Positions 1-8,544 of a stretch of 64,000 nt of DNA are shown here, one piece after another. Each line of letters begins with the position of its first letter. Positions within the stretch are counted from its first letter, which is position 1. The DNA comes from Hysterangium stoloniferum (lineage: Eukaryota; Basidiomycota; Agaricomycetes; Hysterangiales; Hysterangiaceae), in assembly GCA_015178975.1 (NCBI GenBank), contig WHVD01000001.1, positions 3,038,001 to 3,102,000 of the forward strand. The letters are read 5' to 3'. The position numbers and the translations under genes were made by a program. The notes beneath the pieces were generated by a model. The model searched no databases, was not told the origin of the DNA, and saw only the letters and a list, made by a program, of their open reading frames with translations.

Positions 1-191
1 CGACACTCGACTTGTCCTTCGGTTCTGATCGATATCTCACCGAAAGGAACTCCTTAGGATTAGTCTTCACCCATCCGAAATTCAAGGACACCCTATGGAT
101 ATTTGCAAGGGTGCAGCACATAAGCTGAAACCAAGTCCTTCCAATCAGTCCCTGTCGGCCACCAACACTAGTTAGTTTTCAGTTCTTAACA
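1..191 (+). repeat. LTR fragment, 3' end (element A family)
   Basis: This is the last 191 bp of a gypsy LTR in plus orientation. It matches the LTRs at 3072-3810 and 11660-12398 (read in reverse) and the solo LTR at 13710-14443, and ends in the family signature TTCTTAACA. The 5' part lies outside the window, so it cannot be told whether this is a solo LTR or the end of a full element. From 192 to 381 nothing recognisable follows except AT-rich sequence and two decayed 18-bp units just before 382. Confidence 0.85.
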
Positions 192-381
192 CCGTGTGTC
201 ACAATGGTGCGACCGCTTTCAATGGCAGTGGCGGCGGTGTGATTACATAATCATTCTCGCACTGTGCCTGCACTGCTACATGTAGATATAGTTAGAATAA
301 ATTAAATTCAAAAATAAATGGCAAAAATATATATTATATATATTGCCCTGACATTTCCATTCTAATGTGACTTTCTGTTCT

Positions 382-1725
382 AACAGTTTCCCTTTTAAAA
401 CAATGGGCCTCAGAAATACTTCAGAGTTGTCGATGTGGGGGGGTTTGGGGGGGCTTTGCCCCCCAACAAGCCGGAGCCTGAAGTGAGCAGTGGGGAGGTT
501 GCAAAGCAACACCCCACAGCATAGCAAGGGTTCCCAGGCTTGTCATCAAAGAAAGTAAAGTTGCTTGGTGGGTGGTGGGCATTTTTAGGTGCTGCAGGTG
601 TCCCAATGTGTGAGGGTGCAGAGTGCCCGAACAGTCTATGTGGGAGTGTTTGACTAAGCTGATGCCCAAAGGTCCTTATTACTCAGCACGGGAGCAAATG
701 CAGAGGCTTTTTGGCATTCGCAGGAGCATTTCTGCATTCATGGGAGTATTTTGTGACACATGGAAGCATTTTGTGACACATGGAAGTATTTTGTGACACA
801 CGGAAGTATTTATACAAGCACGGGAGTATTTTGTCATGCGTGCAGAGGTATTTTTACATGCGTGGGAATATTGTTACACGCGTGGGTGTATTTTATCACG
901 TGCACGGAGGTATTTTCCAATGCCATGGGAGTATTGTTACAGGTGCGGGAGTGTTTTGTCACGTGCATGGAAGTATTGTTACATGCGCGGGAGTATTTTG
1001 TGATGCCGCGGGAGTATTTGTCACATTTGTGGAACCATTTCACAGGGCCTAATGAAGACATTTCCCACAACTCGCCAAGTCACATTTCCTGCACCCTTTA
1101 CATAAGCATTTCCCACAACGTTTCCAGGGGAATTCCCGCACCCCTCACGGGGGCATTTTCGTGGAACTATTTCCCACACCCCTGGAAGCCATTTTCCCGG
1201 AGAAGGATGCTAAATCCCCAGAGGAGGTCTACATGGTTTTCCGGGGTAATTAAAATAAAATACAATAAATCAAAATAACATAGGATAAATCAAGATAAAA
1301 TACAAATAAAATATTTAAAAATAAAATAAAATAGGATAAATTGAAATAAATACAAAAAATGAAAGTAAAATGCTTAAAAATTGAATAAAATAGAGTAAAC
1401 TAAAGCAAAATGTAATAAATCAAAATAGAAAACAATAAATCAGGATAAAATAAAATAAATCAAAATCAAATACAATAAATCAAAATAAAATGTTTAAAAA
1501 TAGAATAAAACAGAATAAACCAAAGTAAAAGGTATTAAATCAGAATAAAATACAAGGAGTCAAAATAAAATACAATAAAATAAAATAAAATAAAATAAAA
1601 TAAAATAAAATAAAATAAAATAAAATAAAATAAAATAAAATAAAATAAAATACAATACAATAAATAACACTGAATCCAAATGAAGTACAATAAATTAAAT
1701 TAAAATACCATTTGTCACCTTTGTT
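382..1725 (+). repeat. Composite hairpin / A-rich repeat, copy 1
   Basis: A modular dispersed repeat seen three times (also 12882-13480 and 21008-21730). Its parts in order are: a head with a G-run/C-run hairpin at 448-464 and a second hairpin at 498-510; a conserved stretch to about 640; degenerate units of about 20-24 bp built on ATGGAAGTATTTTGTGAC at about 700-1060; a C-rich block near 1120-1210; and an A-rich tail (AATAAAATACAATAAATC-like) from about 1250, including a pure TAAAA run. Copies 1 and 3 share the whole order. No protein was recognised. The A-rich end would suit a retroposon, but no target duplication was identified. Class unknown. Confidence 0.6.
1572..1652. repeat. TAAAA microsatellite
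   Basis: About 16 tandem TAAAA pentamers within the A-rich tail of composite repeat copy 1. The flanks are imperfect versions of the same A-rich motif. Confidence 0.9.
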
Positions 1726-1795
1726 TCCATTTGTCACTGTTGTTTTCTTTTGTAATGGTTTTTACATATATTTGTTACCTTTGTAACTGTTTCTG

Positions 1796-1918
1796 TTCTC
1801 TGAACAGTTTCCATTCTCTGAACAGTTTCCATTCTCTGAACAGTTTCCATTCTCTGAACAGTTTCCATTCTCTGAACAGTTTCCATTCTCTGAACAGTTT
1901 CCATTCTCTGAACAGTTT
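1796..1918. repeat. 18-bp minisatellite A (7 copies)
   Basis: Tandem unit TTTCCATTCTCTGAACAG, seven near-identical copies. It is the first of five adjacent 18-bp arrays whose units share the half TTTCC(A/G)TTCT and differ in the other half. Confidence 0.95.
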
Positions 1919-1983
1919 TCCTTCCTTTAAAAACTTTCTGGGCTTTTTGTCACAATTGTTTTCTTTTGACACGATTGTTTCCT

Positions 1984-2440
1984 TCTGTTGTAATGGGTGT
2001 TTCCATTGTAATGGGTGTTTCCTTCTGTTGTAATGGGTGTTTCCATTGTAATGGGTGTTTCCATTGTAATGGGTGTTTCCATTGTAATGGGTGTTTCCAT
2101 TGTAACAGGTGTTTCCATTGTAAAGGGTGTTTCCATTGTAACAGGTGTTTCCATTGTAACGGGTGTTTCCATTGTAACGGGTGTTTCCATTGTAACGGGT
2201 GTTTCCATTGTAACGGGTGTCTCCATTGTAACGGGTGTTTCCATTGTAACGGGTGTTTCCATTGTAACGGGTGTTTCCATTGTAACGGGTGTTTCCATTG
2301 TAACGGGTGTTTCCATTGTAACGGGTGTTTCCATTGTAACGGGTGTTTCCGTTGTAATGGGTGTTTCCTTTGTTAATGGGTGTTTCCTTTGTTAATGGGT
2401 GTTTCCTTTGTAATGGGTGTTTCCATTGTAATGTTTGTTA
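1984..2440. repeat. 18-bp minisatellite B (about 24 copies)
   Basis: Tandem unit TTTCCATTGTAACGGGTG with AATGGG and AACAGG variants. Both edges carry longer, slightly shifted units (with CCTTCTGTTGTAATGG or CCTTTGTTAATGG). The array stays open in several frames on both strands because 18 is a multiple of three. Codon-like openness is therefore no evidence of coding. Confidence 0.95.
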
Positions 2441-2534
2441 CCTTGTGTTTCCCTTTCTCACAATTGTTTCCTTTCATTTCCTGTTGTAACCATCGTTTTC
2501 TTTGTAACACTTCGCATCCCCTGAACACTTTCTG

Positions 2535-2960
2535 TTCTAAGGTGACTTTCCTTTCTAAGGTGACCTTCCATTCTAATGTCACTTCCCTTTCTAATGTCAC
2601 TTCCCTTTCTAATGTCACTTCCCTTTCTAATGTCACTTCCCTTTCTAATGTCACTTCCCTTTCTAATGTCACTTCCCTTTCTAATGTCACTTCCCTTTCT
2701 AATGTCACTTCCCTTTCTAATGTCACTTCCCTTTCTAATGTCACTTCCCTTTCTAATGTCACTTCCCTTTCTAATGTCACTTCCCTTTCTAATGTCACTT
2801 CCCTTTCTAATGTCACTTCCCTTTCTAATGTCACTTCCCTTTCTAATGTCACTTCCCTTTCTAATGTCACTTCCCTTTCTAATGTCACTTCCCTTTCTAA
2901 TGTCACTTCCCTTTCTAATGTCACTTCCCTTTCTAAAGTCACTTCCCTTCTAAGGTCACT
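2535..2960. repeat. 18-bp minisatellite C (about 22 copies)
   Basis: Highly homogeneous tandem unit TTCCCTTTCTAATGTCAC. The perfection of the central roughly 20 copies suggests recent expansion or homogenisation. Edge units (TAAGGTGACTTTCC, TAAAGTCAC) link it to the neighbouring arrays. Confidence 0.95.
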
Positions 2961-2969
2961 TCCTTTCTT

Positions 2970-3071
2970 TCCATTCTGCAAACACTTTCCGTTCTGCAAA
3001 CACTTTCCGTTCTGCAAACACTTTCCGTTCTGCAAACACTTTCCATTCTGATGTCACTTTCCATTCTGACG
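2970..3071. repeat. 18-bp minisatellite D (4 copies) and array edge
   Basis: Four copies of TTTCCGTTCTGCAAACAC followed by TTTCCATTCTGATGTCAC and TTTCCATTCTGACG. The last unit is cut by the insertion of element A at 3072. The interrupted array resumes at 12399. Confidence 0.9.
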
Positions 3072-3810
3072 TGTTAAGAACTGAAAACTGACTAATGTCG
3101 GTGGCCGACAGGGACCGATCGGAAGGACTTGGCTTCAGCTTATGTGCTGCACCCTCACAAATATCCGTAGGGTGTCCTTAGATTTTGGACGGGCGAAGAC
3201 TAATCCTAAAGAGTTCCCTTCGGCGAGATACCGATCGGGACTGAAGGAAAAGTCGAGTGTCGGGCCAAGGGGTTGGGACCAGGAGTGGGTGAGTGCACAC
3301 GAAGGCGGATGAGGGGATTCTTAGTATGAGACTGTTACAGATGTATGAGGGTATTCTGAGTCGATATTCCGATTGCCTAGTAACTACAACTACAGTGGGT
3401 TCATATACAAGTAACAGGCATCTAGAAAATACTAACAGGGGGAAAGGCAGAAAACGGTATTAACAATAAGCTTGACTAGGAACAGGAGGTTTATGATTAG
3501 TTTGGAGGCCGATGATAACCGAGAATGGGATTACGGTAAAAGGAAATAGTTCAAGAACTACAAATATAGATAGACATATGTAAAACATAGGATAGAACAG
3601 ATCAACCTAATAAAAGGGGATGTATCAAAAGTTTAACCAGATAGTACAAGTATAGTTTGACGTGGGCGTAAACGGAGTTTGATCACCACGAAAGCATACG
3701 TCAGCTTCAGGGGCCGATCGTCTCCAATATGGTGACTTGAATAGTGAATTGGATCGTCAATAAGTGGCGATAACCTCGGTGACCGATAGGGTTGTGACAC
3801 GGTCGTAACA
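3072..3810 (-). repeat. 3' LTR of element A
   Basis: 739-bp LTR, nearly identical to 11660-12398. It begins TGTTAAGAACTG on the plus strand and ends GGTCGTAACA. On the element strand this reads TGTTACGACC...CAGTTCTTAACA. Confidence 0.95.
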
Positions 3811-3826
3811 GTATCTCCCCTTTTGG
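3811..3826 (-). promoter_or_regulatory. Polypurine tract of element A
   Basis: On the element (minus) strand AAAAGGGGAGATAC directly precedes the 3' LTR. This is the purine-rich primer site for second-strand synthesis expected at this position in LTR retrotransposons. Confidence 0.75.
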
Positions 3827-3985
3827 CCGAAATCCCAAGGAGGCCAAAAATCTAGATCCCGTACATAAAAAACTTGTCGGGTATGGTTGGGTGTGTCAAA
3901 ACATCATGTGACTCGGCAAAATTTTACATATAAGAATTCGAGGGGTGTCCGCGCTAGATTCTTCACTTCTTTTCCCTTGACCACC

Positions 3986-4976
3986 ATGACCATAGGGTCG
4001 GGGTCGAAACCATTCCCGGTTAGGTTGACTGTCACTCCCATGTCGGGGCCGAGTGGGCCACCTAGCGCGCAGGAACGTTGTTGTTTACTTGAGCAGAAGA
4101 GAAAAGCGCATGAAGAGGAGGAGCGGAAGGAGAAGGAGGAGTTGGCGGCCATCGAGGCTGAGGAGAAGAAACAGGCGGCGGAAGAGGCCACGTGCAAGCA
4201 CTGGGATGCAGTGGTTGCAAAGAAAAAGCAGCAGGAGGCCGATCGGGCACGAGAGGAGGCGGCAAAGAAGAAGTGGGAGGGGAAGGTAAGTCAGCTCCGG
4301 TTTCTTTTGCGAACCCTGCTGACTTATATATTTTTTTTCAGCACAAGGCTGCAACGCCTTCGGAGTCCAATGATGAGGAGGAAGAGGAGGACGAGGAGGA
4401 TGCACTGGGGCCGTCAAGCCCCAAGGTGGGTTCGGTTTCCTAAATAAAAACTCTTCTAATAATTTTTTTTTTTAGAAACAAAAGCAGGCCCCAAAGGTGG
4501 GGCCCGAAAATGACCCTAAGTGCAACCAGTGCACAAAACGGGGTCGAACTTGCCATCCTCAGGCCAATGGTCGGGGCCACACTTGTCAAGAGTGTGCCAA
4601 TCAGAAGCTTGGATGTGTCTTCCCGGGGGCTGATGGATCGTTTCAGGAGCGACAGGCCGATGCTCTGGAAGAGAAAAACCGCCTTATGTGGACTTATTTC
4701 TCGGAAATGACTCGGTTCCGATTCGAGACTCTGCGACAACAAGGGCTCATGACTGAGCAGTTACGGCTTTTGGGTGTTGGGCTGGAGAAGCAGACCAGCG
4801 TTATCGAGTCCCTTGGGGGTCAGCTTGAGCAGTACTTAGAAGTCTCAAGTTGCGATGGAGTTGGGCACGAGATTGGGGTGTCGGAAAAGGTTGGTGGAGC
4901 CGTATCGGTGGCTGTTGGTGCGGGGGGAGGTTCGGAAGCTGGAGAGGAAGGGGAAGTTGTAGAAGAAGAAACTTAG
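3986..4976 (+). CDS. Antisense three-exon gene in element A: coiled-coil / Zn2Cys6-like protein
   Basis: Predicted exons 3986-4285, 4342-4425 and 4476-4976 (294 aa). The introns, 4286-4341 (GTAAGT...TTTTCAG) and 4426-4475 (GTGGGT...TTTTAG), are both phase 0, and the frame is open throughout. The start at 3986 lies in the favourable context CACCATGA; an upstream in-frame ATG exists at 3887. Residues about 45-100 are Glu/Lys/Arg-rich and likely coiled coil, and residues 110-120 are acidic. Cysteines 144, 147, 154, 165, 168 and 175 give C-x2-C-x6-C-x10-C-x2-C-x6-C, the spacing of the fungal Zn2Cys6 DNA-binding domain, with a basic KRGR between the second and third. A heptad-like helical stretch follows and the tail is acidic. 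The gene lies between the pol stop (5073) and the 3' LTR, opposite to gag-pol and tail-to-tail with pol. A TATA-like ATAAAAAA lies near 3865. The DNA-binding role is inferred from the motif; the target is unknown. Confidence 0.72.
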
Positions 4977-5072
4977 ATAATAGAAATATCTCGGTTTTCT
5001 TAAAAAACAAACAAACCATAGCGTGAAAACATAAGGCATAGTCGGGAAAAGGTCGGATACTGCGTGATAGGC

Positions 5073-6945
5073 TTATAAAGAATTTAGAGGACCGGGTTTA
5101 TTCGGATAAGCTTGGTGAAACCCTAAGACGATTTCCGAGGCATTACCGAGCTCTGTAGCTAGGATCCATGAAGTTTCTTCATCTGTACCTTCATAGCCAG
5201 CCCATTTAACCAAATAAAGTAATTTGCATGAGCGTCGGCGATTATCGATTTTTGAGTCTAGGATCACTGATATCTCGAATTCGGGTTCTCCATCAATGAT
5301 CACGGGTGGAGGTGGTGGTTGTATGTGATCCGGTATACTGTTAGCAACACAAGGTTCTAACATAGATACATGAAATACTGGGTGCACTGCACGCATGTTA
5401 TCGGGGAGCCGAAGTGTCCATGAAAGTGTGCCGGCTTGTGCTATAACTTCAAAAGGACCTAAATATTTTTCAGAGAGCTTCTTAGAAGGTCTAGTAGTTC
5501 GGAAAAACTCGGCTTTAATGAATACTCGGTCTCCGATCTTGAAATCAGGAGGTGGAAGTCAGTTCTTATCCGCAGACCGTTGGTATTGTTCTTGAGCCAT
5601 TGCGATAGTTTTATGAAGTTCTTGATGTAGCTCGTCAAGGTTTATAACAAAGTCTTGAGCACGGGTGGATGCGAGATCACGTTCTGGGTGGATTGCGATG
5701 TTGGGGTTGTAGCCTTTATTTGCGAAGAAAGGCAAAATGCCAGTAGTGGCATTCAGTGCGTTGTTATATGCAAATTCGGCTAGCGGTAGTAGTGATTTCC
5801 AATTGTCTTGTTGATAGTTGCAATAGACACGGATGTACTGTTCCAAAGTTTGATTCATGTATTCGGTTTGGCCGTCACCTTCTGGGTGATATCCCGAAGT
5901 GAAATGTAATTTCATGTCTAGTGCTTTTCCGAGTGACCTAAAAAAGTGAGAGACAAACTCAGATCCGTGATCGGATGTGACATGCGATGGAACACCATGC
6001 TTGGAAAATACATGGGTGATCAATAATTCGGCTAACTGTACAGATATTATCGTGTCATATGTTGGAATGAAAATACTTTGCTTTGAGAGCTGATCTACAA
6101 CAACTAGGATTGCTGTGTGACCTTCAGATGCCGGTAGGTGCTCGATGAAATCCATAGAAATTGAGTTCCAAGGTTTTTCCAGTATCGGTAATTGTTTGAG
6201 TAGGCCATATGGTTTGTGTCGCTGTGATTTAGAGCATAAACACGTAGTACAAGATTTACAATAGTGCTTAACAAAATCTTGGATGCCGGGCCATGTATAT
6301 TCTCTTCTAATGAGTGAGAGAGTCTTATTGAGGCCGAAATGTCCCAAGATTGGGTGATCGTGTTTATGTTGTAGGATTCGAAGCCGAAGTGTGTCGGAAT
6401 CTGGTACATAAATGTGATTGTCAATTTTAATGAAACCTTGTGAGTCTAATGACCATCGGGGTTGATCGGGGTCAGATGGGTTATCGAGGTGTGCTTTGGT
6501 GACTGGGTCTAATAAAATTGCCAATAGTATGTCTTGATGTAACTTTTCGGTATCCATAAGGATAACACTTCGCAAGACTGGATGAATGAGGTAAGTGGCT
6601 CGGATAGACGCGGACAGTTGTTCCGATGAAAACATAGGCTTGAAATTATGTGGATTAACTGTGGCGTAGTCGCTACTCCCCTCTTTAGGGTAGACATCCC
6701 ATCATCTAGTCATAGCATCGTGTTTTCCACCAAGGCGGCCGGGACGGAAGCGAATTACCATGTTGAAAGCAGAGAGGTATTTGGACCATCGAGCTTGTCG
6801 ACGGGTGAGAAGTTTTGTGGTTGAAAAGTAAACTAAATTTTTGTGGTCGGTAATAACATCTATCGGGTGGGCCGATCCCTCCAAATAATGTTGCCATGTC
6901 TTGAAAGCTTTGAATATTGCAAGTAGTTCCTTATCGTGAACATCA
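5073..6945 (-). pseudogene. pol: pol of element A, 3' part: end of RNase H, integrase, chromodomain
   Basis: Continues the pol reading frame beyond the Tc1 insertion. 6702-6945 encodes the end of RNase H ([25 protein letters not shown]). A TGA then follows Thr-Arg at the RNase H-integrase junction (about 6703), just before WDVYPKEG. 5559-6635 encodes the integrase: zinc-binding H-H-C-C region (HFGLNKT...YCKSCTTC) and the D,D-35-E core (SMDFIEHLP, SDHGSEFVSHF, HPEGDGQTEYMNQTLEQYI). After another stop, 5073-5396 encodes the GPY-like end (HPVFHVSML) and a chromodomain (LYLVKWAGY...EETSWI), which marks the chromovirus clade and suggests targeting to modified histones. It is broken by in-frame stops. 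Confidence 0.85.
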
Positions 6946-6947
6946 TA

Positions 6948-8542
6948 CAGTGACCCAAAAAAGCATCCAGATGTTTGGTGAAATTGGAAAGATGGGTTTG
7001 CAGCTCCAGAAATAAAATAGATAACATTCTGAATAAATCAGAGGTAAGAGGTATACATCTGACCTACATGATGACATAAGCATGACATCATAGCTTTCCT
7101 TATCAGGGAAGTAGGAAATGAACAATGGACATGGTACATCCAGACATTCTTTTTGCTCTGTCAACTGATATATGAAACTCAACTAAGGTTCATATAACTG
7201 TGGGAATTTCTGGTTAGGTTCAACAATGTCATGTGACCACATGTTTAAATAACACATTTACATGAACCTTTGCCTCAATTCACCCCCCCACCACATGATG
7301 AAGAAGCACTCTACTGAAACAAGGCTCTCTGTCATTTCTCTTCTCCAGGAGGGTCACTCCTGCAGAACAATTGCTTCTAAACTTCATATTGGGCACTCTA
7401 CAGTATCAGAAATTCTCTCCCAACTCCCTGGTCCACTTCCAACACCTTCCAGAGGTTGTCCTCCCAAACTCTCCTCCAGGGATCATCACCACCTGGCTCA
7501 TTCTATCACCTCTGGACAGGTTGATAATGCCTCCCAAGCCAAGTCCCACCTCTCCCTCAATGTCTGCACACAGACAATTAGAAATGCATTGAAGAAAGAG
7601 AATTTGAAGGCTGTGGTGAAGGCCAAAAGACCTCTTCTTGCCTGTCGACACATCAAGGCTCGATATGAGTTTGCTATCAAGTACCAGCATTGGACTGAGG
7701 AGGACTGGTTTAGGGTTATCTTCTCAGATAAGACCAAAATCAATCGTTTGGGCTCTGATGGGAGGTTGTGGGTATGGAAAGGACCAGGTTCTGCACTCAC
7801 TCATCAGCATATCAATGGAACTATCAAATTTGGAGGGGTGAGTCTAATGATTTGGGGATGTATGACAGCACATGGTGTCGGGTACATGTGAAAGATAGAT
7901 GGGAGGATGGATGGGGAGATGTACAAGGACATATTGGAGGACTATATCTTCAAAACAGTGGAGTATTATGGGATGGACAGGGAAAGGTTTGTCTTCCAGC
8001 AGGACAATGACCCTAAACACACTTGCAAGTTGGCCAAGGATTGGTTCAAGGACCATCAGGTGGAGGTTTTAGACTGGCCTGCACAGTCTCCAGACCTGAA
8101 TCCAATAGAACACTTATGGTGGGAGTTGAAGAGAAGGCTTGGAACATACCCTGAGGCACCCAAGAGCATATTGGAGCTCTGGGAGAGAGTGGAGGTGGAA
8201 TGGGAGGGTATTCCAAGGGAGAAATGCCTTGAATTGATCAAGAGCATGCCTAGAAGGGTTGCTGCAGTACTAAAGGCCAAGGGGGGGTACACTAAATACT
8301 GAAACTGGTAAAAACTAGTAATTAATTACAAGAGCAAAAAAAGTGTCCAGATGCACCATGTCCATTATTAATTTCCTACTTTCCTGATAAGGAAAGCCAT
8401 AATGTCATGCTTATGTCATCATGTAGGTCAGATGTATACCTCTTACCTCTGATTTATTCAGAATTTTATCTATTTTATTTCTGGAGCTGTAAACCTATCT
8501 TTCCAATTTCACCAAACATCTGGACACTTTTTTGGGTCACTG
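6948..8542 (+). mobile_element. Tc1/mariner transposon in element A RNase H
   Basis: 1,595 bp, starting CAGTGACCC and ending GGGTCACTG, flanked by the TA duplication (6946-6947 and 8543-8544). The terminal inverted repeats are long, 211 bp each (6948-7158 and 8332-8542). The inner edge of each repeat carries a tip-like motif in inverted orientation, suggesting paired transposase-binding sites. The insertion cuts the RNase H sequence between APELNY and HDKELL; element B keeps the empty site near 48233. Transposase is on the plus strand. Confidence 0.93.
7262..8302 (+). pseudogene. Tc1-type DD34E transposase with one in-frame stop
   Basis: 346 codons on the plus strand, centred between the inverted repeats. 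The N-terminus has helix-turn-helix DNA-binding segments (TRLSVISLLQEG, TIASKLHIGHSTVSEIL). The catalytic triad is present: Asp in IFSDKTK, Asp in QQDNDPKH and Glu in SPDLNPIEHLW, with exactly 34 residues between the last two. The only visible lesion is a TGA at 7889-7891 just after HGVGYM; the frame continues unchanged to 8302. Start codons at 7262 and 7295 are both possible. It would catalyse cut-and-paste transposition into TA. One substitution from an open frame suggests recent activity in the genome, possibly in sister copies. Confidence 0.9.
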
Positions 8543-8544
8543 TA

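Noticed and set aside
421-669. Conserved minus-strand peptide (PACWGAKPPKPP-like) in all three hairpin repeats
   Set aside because: Similarity is explained by the conserved hairpins; copy 1 breaks the frame and the stems covary, pointing to structure, not protein.
2535-2960. CRISPR-like array
   Set aside because: Direct head-to-tail 18-bp units without spacers, in a fungal nuclear context.
1927-3051. Long open frames across the minisatellites on both strands
   Set aside because: 18-bp periodicity keeps several frames open at once on both strands; no start context, domain or codon signal.
6695-6712. Stop-restart (overlapping ATG at TGATGG) to translate integrase
   Set aside because: The ATGs at the junction open a different frame that stops within a few codons.
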